Positions 1 to 7,985 of a stretch of 34,388 nt of DNA are shown here, one piece after another (positions within the stretch are counted from its first letter, which is position 1; each line of letters begins with the position of its first letter). Made by a program: the position numbers and the translations under genes. Below the pieces are notes generated by a model, which worked only from the letters and a program-made list of their open reading frames with translations, searched no databases and was not told the origin of the DNA. The DNA is from Lachnospiraceae bacterium (lineage in GTDB: Bacteria > Bacillota > Clostridia > Lachnospirales > Lachnospiraceae), in contig JAIECJ010000035.1 of the NCBI GenBank assembly GCA_029068555.1, positions 1 to 34,388 of the forward strand. Direction: 5' to 3'.

Positions 1-73
1 TGTGCAAAATCTGTTATAATTCACACCTCATTAACTTATAAGCTGATGAAAACTGGCGTTGGTGTGAATTGTA
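1..73 (+). repeat. Right part of a short inverted-repeat element (copy 1, cut by window edge)
   Basis: These 73 nt match positions 8506-8578 at 71 of 73 positions. They end in the same 20-nt terminal repeat (54-73). Within this copy TTCACACC (20-27) can pair with GGTGTGAA (61-68). The left half would lie outside the window, so whether the copy is complete is unknown. It lies about 125 bp upstream of the yigZ start. See the full copy at 8440-8578. Confidence 0.8.
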
Positions 74-148
74 ACATTAATTATTATAGGAAAAGCAAAT
101 ATTATTTGCGTTATTTAAGCATATATTTTAATATTTTGCACATATATT

Positions 149-177
149 TTGCGTTTCATACAGGTTTATGATATAAT
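149..177 (+). promoter_or_regulatory. Sigma-A type promoter for yigZ
   Basis: A TTGCGT -35 (149-154) and a perfect TATAAT -10 (172-177) are separated by 17 nt, about 22 nt upstream of the chosen yigZ start. The surrounding AT-rich sequence fits a housekeeping promoter. Predicted by eye only. Confidence 0.6.
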
Positions 178-198
178 CGTGCAGAAATGAGGTGGAAT

Positions 199-858
199 AT
201 GGAAAAGGATTCAAATAATCAGGATTATGAAGCGTTTGTGATGCTGACACAAGGTGCGGAGGCGGAGATTGTCGAAAAGAAGTCGCGTTTTATTGCAACA
301 GTCCGTCCTGTGGCAAGTGAGGCGGAGGCGGAGGCATTTATAGAGGAGATGAAGAAAAAGTACTATGATGCCAGACACAACTGCTCGGCATTTGTGATAG
401 GAAGCAGGGCGCAGATAACAAGGAGCAGCGATGATGGTGAACCGGGCGGGACAGCGGGGAGACCGATGCTCGAGGTATTGCTTGGGAGCGGAATCCGAAA
501 TGCTGCAGCAGTGGTTACAAGGTATTTTGGCGGTACACTTTTGGGAACAGGTGGTCTTGTGCGTGCATACTCAGGCGTTTTAAAGGAAGCGCTTGAAAAA
601 TGTGTCACATCCCGACAGCATTTTGGCGTCAAATTCATGATTCGGACTGACTACAATTCAGTGGGAAAGCTTCAGTATCTGCTTGCGGCCAGAAATGTGA
701 AGACAGAGGACTGTGTTTATGAAGCGGATGTTGTGCTGACAGTGATAGCGCCGATAGAGGAGTATGAACATTTGTGTAAGGAAGTAATAGAGGCTACAAG
801 TGCCCGCGCAGAGATTACAGAACTGGCGCGCATTTATTTTTCTAGAAACACGCTCTAG
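199..858 (+). CDS. YigZ/IMPACT family protein (UPF0029)
   Basis: A 219-residue protein of the YigZ/IMPACT family, the usual length. The N-terminal domain carries the family core: KSRFIA near residue 29, the DGEPGGTAGRPML stretch near residue 81, then TRYFGGTLLGTGGL. A C-terminal ferredoxin-like domain (DUF1949 type) follows. IMPACT-type proteins are linked to translation control in eukaryotes; the bacterial role is not settled, so I give no reaction. I chose ATG 199 because AGGTGG lies just upstream (spacing about 3). The earlier in-frame ATG at 187 has no ribosome binding site. The stop codon lies inside a 22-bp perfect palindrome. The ABC exporter genes follow 93 bp downstream, beyond a possible terminator. 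Confidence 0.9.
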   Translation: MEKDSNNQDYEAFVMLTQGAEAEIVEKKSRFIATVRPVASEAEAEAFIEEMKKKYYDARHNCSAFVIGSRAQITRSSDDGEPGGTAGRPMLEVLLGSGIRNAAAVVTRYFGGTLLGTGGLVRAYSGVLKEALEKCVTSRQHFGVKFMIRTDYNSVGKLQYLLAARNVKTEDCVYEADVVLTVIAPIEEYEHLCKEVIEATSARAEITELARIYFSRNTL

Positions 859-867
859 AGCGTGTTT
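846..867. repeat. Perfect 22-bp palindrome over the yigZ stop codon
   Basis: AAACACGCTCT is followed directly by its exact reverse complement. The yigZ TAG stop (856-858) lies at the centre. The right arm reads AGAGCGTGTTTGAA, the same sequence as the outer end of the inverted-repeat element starting at 34190. It may be two abutting element ends or an excision scar (inference), or simply a terminator-like palindrome. Confidence 0.75.
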
Positions 868-873
868 GAACGA

Positions 874-894
874 ATGCTAAGGATAGCGTTTTTC
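874..894 (+). terminator. Possible weak terminator after yigZ
   Basis: A 6-bp stem (ATGCTA/TAGCGT with one G-U pair) and a 4-nt loop run into TTTTT. The stem is short, so it may be leaky and allow some read-through into the ABC genes. Confidence 0.4.
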
Positions 895-950
895 ATTAGG
901 ATATGTGCGCATAGGCATGGTGGTTCGTATTGCAAACAGGAGGGACAAAA

Positions 951-1727
951 ATGATACAGGCTGAAAATCTGATAAAAACGTTTACACGCACAGAAAAGAA
1001 AAAGAAGCGTATAGAGTTTAACGCTGTAGATGGTATATCAATTGATGCGTATGACGGTGAAATACTGGGGATTCTGGGACCGAACGGTGCGGGGAAGACG
1101 ACTCTTCTGCGCATGCTTGGCAAACTGATGAGACCTACAGGCGGAACCGTTGCGATTACAGATGTGGAGGGCAGAGAACTGACGCAGGATGTCGAGATTA
1201 AGCAGAATATCGGCTATCTGTCGGGAAATACAAAACTGTATAAGCGGTTTTCAGCCAGGGAGATGCTGTCAATGCTCGGAGAGATTTACGGTATGACAAA
1301 GGAGGAAACGGAGAACAGAATCATACAAATCATAGATATCCTCGACCTTGGCGCTTTTGTGGATAACCGTATTGAGCGTCTTTCCACCGGCCAGACGCAG
1401 CGCATATCCATTGCAAGATGTCTTCTGCACAGTCCGCAGGTCTATATATTTGACGAGCCGACACTGGGGCTTGATATTATCAGCAGCCGTGCGATTATTG
1501 ATTTTATGAAGCGGGAGAAGGCAAATGGAAAGACAGTGCTTTATTCGACGCACTATATGGAGGAGGCTGAATTTCTATGCGACAGGATTGTGATGATTCA
1601 TCAGGGGCATGTGATTGCAAAGGGTTCACCGCTCGAATTAAAGGAACAAACCAGTACAACAAATCTCAGGGAAACTTTTTTAAAGCTGATTGAGAATGAG
1701 ACAGATGTAAATGGAGGACAAGTATGA
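951..1727 (+). CDS. ABC transporter ATP-binding protein, NatA-like
   Basis: A 258-residue ATPase of an ABC exporter. Visible parts are the Walker A GPNGAGKTT (43-51), an ABC signature of the form LSTGQ instead of LSGGQ, Walker B VYIFDEPTLGLD directly after it, and the switch histidine in YSTHYMEEAEF. This order and the following permease match NatA/CcmA-type ATPases, which export sodium, antibiotics or peptides; the substrate here cannot be read. ATG 951 is preceded by a strong AGGAGGG; an in-frame TTG at 930 is less likely. Its stop overlaps the start of the permease gene by ATGA, so the two are translationally coupled and probably form one complex in the membrane. Confidence 0.93.
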   Translation: MIQAENLIKTFTRTEKKKKRIEFNAVDGISIDAYDGEILGILGPNGAGKTTLLRMLGKLMRPTGGTVAITDVEGRELTQDVEIKQNIGYLSGNTKLYKRFSAREMLSMLGEIYGMTKEETENRIIQIIDILDLGAFVDNRIERLSTGQTQRISIARCLLHSPQVYIFDEPTLGLDIISSRAIIDFMKREKANGKTVLYSTHYMEEAEFLCDRIVMIHQGHVIAKGSPLELKEQTSTTNLRETFLKLIENETDVNGGQV

Positions 1728-3808
1728 GAAATTTGGCAGGTAAAACAAAGCTGACAAAGATTGGGACTATATACAAAAAAGAAATGCTGGATTTGCTCAG
1801 GGATAAAAAAACGCTGATTATGATGGTGATTGTACCGCTGCTGCTCTATCCGCTAATCATGATGGGATCTATGCTTTTTGGTTCCGCCATAGCAAGCAGT
1901 ATGCAGTCGAGTGAGTATCACATAGCAGTTGCAGATGACGCGGCGGATGCTGATAATAATAGGTATGACGGCAGGGCGCTTAGAGAACTCCTGGCAGATA
2001 CGGAGGATGATCTGGAGTACCATCTTATAATAGAAGATATTCCGTCAGGAGAGTGTGCGCAGGCGCTTGTCGAAGAAACAATAGATGCCTATATAGAAAT
2101 CACAACGGAGCATGCGGATAATGGCAGCAGGAATGTTTTTGCAATATACTATCTATCGTCGAAGTCAGCGTCTTCGACAGCGGCAGACATGATAGCGGAC
2201 AAACTGGAGGTATATAAAAGAGAGACGAGCAGATGGCTGCTGACTACACTTGGTATTGACAATCCTGATTCTGTTTTAGAACCGGTTGGGATGACGTTTG
2301 AAGACCAGTCGGCAAATGAGGAGAGGGTAGGAAGAATGCTTGGTATGATACTGCCGATGCTGATGGTGACAAGTATCCTGCTGGGAGCGTTCTATCCTGC
2401 CGTGGATACCACTGCAGGAGAGAAAGAGCGGGGAACGCTGGAAACGCTTCTGACACTTCCGGTTGGAAATGATGAACTGATTATTGGGAAATTTCTCGCA
2501 GTATCAACGGTAGCAGTGGCGTCAGCACTGTTGAATCTGGTGTCCATGCTTCTGATGAGTGTCTACTTCTATGCTGTGATGCAGAGCAATGATGCGCAGG
2601 CGCTGCGCATTAACTTGACGGACTTTATTCCTGCACTCATCATTGTCCTTTTGTGTATGACTGCGTTTGCGCTCTTTATCAGTGCAGTTACCATGTGCGT
2701 CACCACATTTGCCAGGTCTTTCAAGGAGGCGAACAACTATGCCACGCCATTGATGCTTGTCGTGATGTTCGCAAGCTTTGTTGCATTTGTGCCGAATATT
2801 GAGTTTACTGGTCTGCTTGCGGCGGTGCCGGTTGTAAATATCAGTCTCCTCATCAGCAATATTCTGGTATTTGAGTATAATTTTTCTATTATTATGATTG
2901 TGCTTGCGACAAACATTGTGTACGCTGCGATTGCCATTCTCCTGCTAATCCGGCTGTATAACAGCGAGGAGATGATGTTTGGCGAGGGCGGAACGAACAT
3001 ACAGATATTTACAAGCAGAAAAGAAATCAAAGGAGGCGGTGTGCCGACAATGTCCGACGCAGTGCTTGTCGTCGCGACAGCGCTTTTGCTGCTTCTGTAT
3101 GTCGGGTCGGTTGTACAGGCAAAATTTCTGCTTTGGGGACTTTTGATAACGCAGCTGTTTATCATAGGGGTGCCGCTCATGGCAGTCTGGTATACCAAAA
3201 GAGATGTGGGGAAAACATTCTCATTAAAGTTTCCAAAGCCTATATGGGTACTGGGGGCAGTGCTGTCGGAGCTGGGATGTTATGTGCTGGTGATAGTGAT
3301 ATCTATCGTATTGGGAAATCTGTTTCCGCAAGACACACAGACGGTAAATGATACGATGGAATACATCCTTGACGGGGCGGGGTTTGTCCCTGCACTTCTG
3401 GTTATTGCCCTGGCGCCGGCAGTCTGCGAAGAAGCGTTGTTTCGGGGATATTTTCTATCGGCATCCCAAAAACGTCTCCGCCCTGCGGCGGCAATATTGA
3501 TAGGCGGAGCCGTATTTGGGATGTATCATCTAAGTTTTGTGAAGTTCTTTACAACTGGAATTTTGGGTATCTTATTCTGCTATGTGGTGTATCGTACAGG
3601 AAGCATATTCCTCACATCGCTGATGCATTTTATGAACAATGCGGTCTCGGTAATAGCGATGTTTTACCCAGAAATGATGCAGAGAGTGCTGCCGGTATTG
3701 TTTCAGGAAAGTCTGGGCACCGGTGAAATATTGGTTTTGATAACGACAGGAATGGTATGTATGGCTGCCGGGCTGGCTTTACTGCGAGTGGGAAGCAGGA
3801 GGCAGTAA
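1724..3808 (+). CDS. ABC transporter permease fused to CPBP intramembrane protease domain
   Basis: A 694-residue fusion. The N-terminal part is a NatB-like ABC permease: an early membrane segment near residues 27-52, a long extracytoplasmic domain, then several helices with the conserved TTAGEKERGTLETLL motif before them. The C-terminal part (about residues 520-690) is a CPBP/Abi-type membrane protease domain. It has the paired glutamates E569-E570 followed by ALFRG, then H602 in GMYHLSF, and H635 with N638-N639 in HFMNNA, so the expected catalytic residues are all present. The NatB-CPBP fusion is a known architecture in Clostridia. Its ATPase partner is the overlapping gene upstream. The 3' end overlaps the convergent AraC gene by 30 nt. 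A role in exporting and processing a small peptide is inference. Confidence 0.9.
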   Translation: MRNLAGKTKLTKIGTIYKKEMLDLLRDKKTLIMMVIVPLLLYPLIMMGSMLFGSAIASSMQSSEYHIAVADDAADADNNRYDGRALRELLADTEDDLEYHLIIEDIPSGECAQALVEETIDAYIEITTEHADNGSRNVFAIYYLSSKSASSTAADMIADKLEVYKRETSRWLLTTLGIDNPDSVLEPVGMTFEDQSANEERVGRMLGMILPMLMVTSILLGAFYPAVDTTAGEKERGTLETLLTLPVGNDELIIGKFLAVSTVAVASALLNLVSMLLMSVYFYAVMQSNDAQALRINLTDFIPALIIVLLCMTAFALFISAVTMCVTTFARSFKEANNYATPLMLVVMFASFVAFVPNIEFTGLLAAVPVVNISLLISNILVFEYNFSIIMIVLATNIVYAAIAILLLIRLYNSEEMMFGEGGTNIQIFTSRKEIKGGGVPTMSDAVLVVATALLLLLYVGSVVQAKFLLWGLLITQLFIIGVPLMAVWYTKRDVGKTFSLKFPKPIWVLGAVLSELGCYVLVIVISIVLGNLFPQDTQTVNDTMEYILDGAGFVPALLVIALAPAVCEEALFRGYFLSASQKRLRPAAAILIGGAVFGMYHLSFVKFFTTGILGILFCYVVYRTGSIFLTSLMHFMNNAVSVIAMFYPEMMQRVLPVLFQESLGTGEILVLITTGMVCMAAGLALLRVGSRRQ

Positions 3809-4705
3809 TCCCTGACGGTATTCGGACGGTGTACATCCCATGAATTTTTTGAAAACTTTGCTGTAATAGCTTGTGTTGTTAAAGCCGACAGTGCCCGCAA
3901 TTTCCGAAATGGATTCACTGGTTCTTTGCTTTATGCGCAGGGCGGATTGCATAATGCGATACTTCATCAAATATTCAATTGGAGAGAGACCGATAGCACG
4001 CTTAAAGCACCGGCAGCATTCGCTTTTGCTGACAAGTATGGAATCTGCGATTTTGTCCAGTGTGAGCGGCTCCATAAAATGTTCCTGGATATAAAGGACT
4101 GCCTGCCTTACACGGTGCGCGTCCTGTCCGGCATTGCGCAGGACAGCTTTGGCGGAAACCGGTGTGCTGTCAGGGAGCTGGTCGTAAACAAGTTTCCACA
4201 ATTGCAGTATACATGCCTTTGACAGAAGTTCATACCCGCATGCCTGGGCGCTGTTGAGCTGGATAATCTGCTTCAACAGCGGTGCAAACTGCTGGTAGAG
4301 GTGATGACCTGAAGATATGTGCAGGCATTCAAACGCATTGCTGGACGTAACAGGCGTCAGATATTTGTGAAATAAAAAATCAGATTGGTCGAATCCTAAT
4401 ATAAAGGTCGGATGAATAAGAATAGAATACAATATTATGCTGTTGTCTCCAGCAGGGAAGATTATGTGCTCTGCCAGCTGGTTGATAAAAAGAATATCTC
4501 CTTCATGGACGAGTATCTTTTTCTGGCTGCAGGTGATACAGGCCTCCCCTTTTATGTGGAACAGGAATTCAACCTCGTCGTGCCGATGCACGTCGCGAAT
4601 GTCACTCGTATGACACTCTATTTTGGAGACTTCAAGGGGATATCCGCTAATCAGGAGTCTTTGTGTGCGTTTAGTGTAAAAGTCGCTGTTAAAATCTTGA
4701 TTCAT
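3779..4705 (-). CDS. AraC-family transcriptional regulator
   Basis: A 308-residue regulator. The N-terminal half looks like a cupin sensor domain (HRHDEVEFLFHIKGEACI near residue 40), and the C-terminal 100 residues form the AraC-type double helix-turn-helix. The second HTH has the typical ISEIAGTVGFNNTSYYSKVF followed by FKKFMGCTPSEYR. The start is supported by TAGGAGGT about 10 nt upstream. It is convergent with the ABC exporter and its last codons overlap that gene. The effector is not evident. araA lies 1.8 kb away beyond another gene, so a link to arabinose is possible but unsupported. It may instead control the ABC exporter. Confidence 0.92.
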   Translation of the reverse strand: MNQDFNSDFYTKRTQRLLISGYPLEVSKIECHTSDIRDVHRHDEVEFLFHIKGEACITCSQKKILVHEGDILFINQLAEHIIFPAGDNSIILYSILIHPTFILGFDQSDFLFHKYLTPVTSSNAFECLHISSGHHLYQQFAPLLKQIIQLNSAQACGYELLSKACILQLWKLVYDQLPDSTPVSAKAVLRNAGQDAHRVRQAVLYIQEHFMEPLTLDKIADSILVSKSECCRCFKRAIGLSPIEYLMKYRIMQSALRIKQRTSESISEIAGTVGFNNTSYYSKVFKKFMGCTPSEYRQGLLPPASHSQ

Positions 4706-5110
4706 TGAAAATGGAACCTCCTAAATAAAAGTCGATGATAAAAGCTTTGACGCAGAGCAAGCCGCGAATTTTGTATATAAGCATAATTCCATTATAACAT
4801 CTTTTACGCAAAATGCCGTAACAATTTATACACTTTTGGATATTATTGGTAAAACCGACCATATTTTTTTGTTTTATTATAATTTTTTATAACAAAATTG
4901 AGATTACGCTGAACCGCAATAAATTACCATGGAAATTACAAGGCATATGATGTATAATATGGCTTATCAGAGGCAGAAACAGCTTCTGGTAAGCCATAAA
5001 TTTATTATAAGAGACAGTGACGGTCTTTTATAATTTGTTTCACATATGATAGGTAACATATGCGATGGAAAACATACGAGGGATTTATTAAAGTAGTGGA
5101 AGGGATCGAT
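4706..5110. other. Intergenic region with divergent promoters and a hairpin
   Basis: About 400 bp between the divergent AraC and GGDEF genes. A minus-strand -10 TATAAT lies at 4791-4796, about 85 nt upstream of the AraC start, with no good -35. A hairpin with 16-bp arms (4959-4974 and 4982-4997, two G-U type mismatches) has no U-run and sits right after a plus-strand TATAAT (4953-4958). Another TATAAT lies at 5030-5035 ahead of the GGDEF gene. I looked for a cyclic-di-GMP riboswitch here because of the GGDEF gene and saw none. Confidence 0.5.
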
Positions 5111-6214
5111 ATGCATACTATTTTACAGTCAGAATTTCAGACAGATGAAAAAAGAAAAACAGATGAGAAAAGAAAGGTATTGGAACTTGAAAGGATGAAA
5201 AACAGCCTGGAGCTGCAGCTTCAGGAGATGGCAAAAACTGTTGAAAGACAGCAGGAGATGATTGCCCTGGCGAAGAAAGATCCGCTTACGGGTCTGCGGA
5301 ACCGTCAGGAGGTATCGGATCAGGTAAATGCCATGCTTCGTGCAGACTGCGAGGGCGCATTTTTCATTATGGACATGGATAACTTTAAATGTGTCAATGA
5401 CACATATGGGCATATGGAAGGAGACCGTGTGCTTGTGCGATTTGCCAAGGCACTGAAAATGGTGGTTGAGGAAGACGATATTGTTGCGAGACTTGGCGGT
5501 GATGAGTTTGTGATTTTTTCGCCAGGGCACAGGGATAAGCACGCACTGAAAACGAAGGCACAGCTGATTATCAGACAGATTGAGCGCGGGCTTGTGACAC
5601 CAGGAAGACTTCTGCGCGTAACGGTTTCCATAGGGATTGCAAGGGCGCCGCTTGACGGTGTTACATATGAGACTTTGTACTGTAATGCGGACAAGGCACT
5701 TTATTTTACGAAAAATGATGGAAAGAACGGCTATCAGTTTTATGAAGATATTGAAGGTACAGTGGAACACGGGGCGGCAAACGTCCGGCCGAACAGTTCG
5801 CTAAAGGAAATAACCAATAAACTCAGGGAGAGAAAAATGGAAGGTTCATTTGAAGTTGAATACAACAATTTTGAAAAAATCTATCGCTTTATGGAGAGGA
5901 ATCTGATTCGTGAGAACAGGGAAGTACAGTGTGTGCTTTTTACGATTGAGGATAATATGGAAGCGGATGAAATGGCGCTTCAGCGACAGCTGGAGCACTT
6001 GCAGCATGCGGTGACTTCTTCCCTGCGAAAAGGCGATGTGACGACACGGTATAGTTCATCCCAGGTGCTGGCGCTGCTGATGGATGTCAACATGCAGAAT
6101 GCGGATATGGTAGTAAATAGAATTCTGGGCAGATACCGCACGGAGTCAGGGAAAGGGGCAATGGAAGTGTTATATGACATTCAGCAGCTCAGGGCAAGTG
6201 AAGGGGTTTGTTAG
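5111..6214 (+). CDS. GGDEF-domain protein (putative diguanylate cyclase) with degenerate second GGDEF-like half
   Basis: About 367 residues. A charged coiled-coil-like N-terminus (roughly residues 8-60) includes a tandem TDEKRK repeat encoded by two 18-bp copies (5141-5158, 5159-5176). The GGDEF domain follows, beginning at DPLTGLRNR and carrying an intact ARLGGDEFVIF active site, so cyclic-di-GMP synthesis from GTP is plausible. No RxxD inhibitory site is evident upstream of the motif. The last 110 residues again look like the cyclase fold, but SSSQ stands where GGDEF would be, so this half is probably inactive. No membrane segment is seen; the protein should be cytoplasmic. GAAGGG before ATG 5111 decides the start; ATG 5060, with a weaker AGG, would add 17 residues. 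A good terminator follows. Confidence 0.88.
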   Translation: MHTILQSEFQTDEKRKTDEKRKVLELERMKNSLELQLQEMAKTVERQQEMIALAKKDPLTGLRNRQEVSDQVNAMLRADCEGAFFIMDMDNFKCVNDTYGHMEGDRVLVRFAKALKMVVEEDDIVARLGGDEFVIFSPGHRDKHALKTKAQLIIRQIERGLVTPGRLLRVTVSIGIARAPLDGVTYETLYCNADKALYFTKNDGKNGYQFYEDIEGTVEHGAANVRPNSSLKEITNKLRERKMEGSFEVEYNNFEKIYRFMERNLIRENREVQCVLFTIEDNMEADEMALQRQLEHLQHAVTSSLRKGDVTTRYSSSQVLALLMDVNMQNADMVVNRILGRYRTESGKGAMEVLYDIQQLRASEGVC

Positions 6215-6221
6215 AGAGTGT

Positions 6222-6246
6222 GGCACCTTACGGGGTGCCTTTTTTA
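6222..6246 (+). terminator. Rho-independent terminator after the GGDEF gene
   Basis: GGCACC, loop TTACGG, GGTGCC, then seven T residues (6240-6246), starting 8 nt after the stop codon. Confidence 0.85.
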
Positions 6247-6252
6247 TGCGCA

Positions 6253-6310
6253 GCCCCATGCAGAGGAAGTATGCTGCTAAAGCGGCACATGGGGGAAAGC
6301 TTTTCCCCTG
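6253..6310 (+). promoter_or_regulatory. Structured stretch upstream of araA promoter
   Basis: GCCCCATG (6253-6260) can pair with CATGGGGG near 6288, with an inner TGCTGC/GCGGCA pair around a TAAA loop. The palindrome GGGGAAAGCTTTTCCCC follows. It matches no riboswitch class I know. It may be upstream of the transcription start and so not transcribed with araA. Confidence 0.35.
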
Positions 6311-6403
6311 CTCGATTGCATATAGACACCTGGAGAATGATTGTCAGCATGATTTTTGTATTTAATGCATAATAAAATATTTTATTTTTAGGTAAAATAA
6401 AGG

Positions 6404-6432
6404 TTGTTTCTTTTTCCAATATGTGATAAAAA
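6404..6432 (+). promoter_or_regulatory. Candidate promoter for araA
   Basis: TTGTTT (6404-6409) and TAAAAA (6427-6432) with 17-nt spacing, about 50 nt before the araA start. Just downstream are two near-identical ATAGTAT words that could be part of an operator. The sites are weak matches. Confidence 0.4.
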
Positions 6433-6482
6433 TATAGTATCAAAGTATAGTATTAATTATATTATTCATATGGAGGGATACC

Positions 6483-7979
6483 ATGAAAACAGGGAAAAAT
6501 TACAAGTTTTGGTTTGCGACAGGTTCACAGGATTTATATGGTGATGAGTGTCTTAGAAAAGTAGCAGAGCATTCACAGAAGATTGTGGAGGGGCTCAACA
6601 AATCCGGTTTACTGCCCTACGAGGTTGTTTGGAAACCGACGCTTATCACAAATGCGGTGATCCGAAAGACCTTTAATGAGGCAAACGCTGATGAAGAGTG
6701 TGCGGGCGTTATTACATGGATGCATACATTTTCACCGGCAAAGTCATGGATTCTTGGACTTCAGGAGTACAGAAAACCGTTGATGCATTTCCACACACAG
6801 TTTAACGAGGAGATACCATATGATACGATTGACATGGATTTCATGAATGAGAACCAGTCTGCGCATGGCGACCGCGAGTATGGTCACATTGTGAGCCGTA
6901 TGGGAATTGAGAGAAAGATTGTGGTCGGACACTGGCAGAATCCGGAGGTTGTCCGCAAGATTGCACAGTGGATGGTTACTGCGGTCGGCGTTATGGAATC
7001 CTCACATATCAGAGTGTGCCGCTTTGGCGACAACATGAATAATGTTGCTGTTACAGAGGGTGACAAGGTTGAGGCGCAGATTAAGTTTGGGTGGGAGATT
7101 GACCACTATAATGTCAATGATTTAGTGGAGTACGTCGATGCAGTTTCGGCTGCTGATATCAAGAATCTCACGGATGAGTATTACAGCAAGTACAAGATTC
7201 TGACAGAAGGCAGGGATGAGGCGGAATTTAGAAAGCATGTGGAGGTCCAGGCTGCGATTGAAATCGGAATGGAAAAATTTCTTGAGGAGAGGGATTATCA
7301 TGCAGTTGTCACACACTTTGGCATGCTTGGCGGTCTGAGACAGCTTCCGGGTCTTGCGATTCAGCGTCTTATGGAAAAAGGCTATGGATTTGGCGGTGAG
7401 GGTGACTGGAAAACAGCTGCCATGGTGCGCCTGATGAAGATTATGGCGTCCAATGTGAAGGATGCAAAGGGAACTTCTTTTATGGAGGATTACACATATA
7501 ACTTTGTTCCGGGCAAGGAGGGTATTTTGCAGGCACATATGCTGGAAGTATGTCCGACGATTGCTGATGGCGACATTTCGATTAAAGTCTGCCCGTTGTC
7601 AATGGGCAACAGAGAGGATCCTGCGCGGCTTGTATTTACATCGAAGACCGGTTCGGCAGTTGCGGCTTCGCTGATTGATTTGGGCAGCCGCTTCCGGTTG
7701 ATTATCAACGCTGTGGACTGCAAGAAGGTTGAGAAGCCGATGCCGAAGCTTCCTGTAGCGACGGCATTCTGGACACCGGAGCCGAATCTGGCGGTAGGTG
7801 CGGAGGCATGGATTTTAGCCGGCGGTGCGCATCATACGGCATTCTCATATGACCTCTCTGTTGAGCAGATGACTGACTGGGCAGATGCAATGGGCATCGA
7901 GTCAGTTGTAATTGACAAAAATACAGATATTAGGACATTTAAGAACGAACTTCGTTGGAATTCTGTTGTATATAAGTAG
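6483..7979 (+). CDS. araA: L-arabinose isomerase
   Basis: A 498-residue enzyme that interconverts L-arabinose and L-ribulose in the cytoplasm, full length for the family. The opening KFWFATGSQDLYG is diagnostic. The metal and catalytic residues fall where expected from the E. coli enzyme: E306 in GGEGDWKTAAM, the FMEDYTY glutamate at 335, the histidine of QAHMLEVCP at 352, and H450 in GGAHHTAFSYDL. ATG 6483 follows GGAGGGATACC. No araB, araD or arabinose transporter is in the window, so the gene stands alone between a terminator and a convergent peptidase fragment. An isolated araA is unusual, because it usually sits in an ara operon. Confidence 0.97.
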   Translation: MKTGKNYKFWFATGSQDLYGDECLRKVAEHSQKIVEGLNKSGLLPYEVVWKPTLITNAVIRKTFNEANADEECAGVITWMHTFSPAKSWILGLQEYRKPLMHFHTQFNEEIPYDTIDMDFMNENQSAHGDREYGHIVSRMGIERKIVVGHWQNPEVVRKIAQWMVTAVGVMESSHIRVCRFGDNMNNVAVTEGDKVEAQIKFGWEIDHYNVNDLVEYVDAVSAADIKNLTDEYYSKYKILTEGRDEAEFRKHVEVQAAIEIGMEKFLEERDYHAVVTHFGMLGGLRQLPGLAIQRLMEKGYGFGGEGDWKTAAMVRLMKIMASNVKDAKGTSFMEDYTYNFVPGKEGILQAHMLEVCPTIADGDISIKVCPLSMGNREDPARLVFTSKTGSAVAASLIDLGSRFRLIINAVDCKKVEKPMPKLPVATAFWTPEPNLAVGAEAWILAGGAHHTAFSYDLSVEQMTDWADAMGIESVVIDKNTDIRTFKNELRWNSVVYK

Positions 7980-7985
7980 TCATCA

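Noticed and set aside
4706-5110. Possible cyclic-di-GMP riboswitch upstream of the GGDEF gene
   Set aside because: The conserved GEMM core words are absent; only a simple hairpin is present.
5129-5770. 213-codon minus-strand frame inside the GGDEF gene
   Set aside because: Antisense to the intact GGDEF domain; no start signal.
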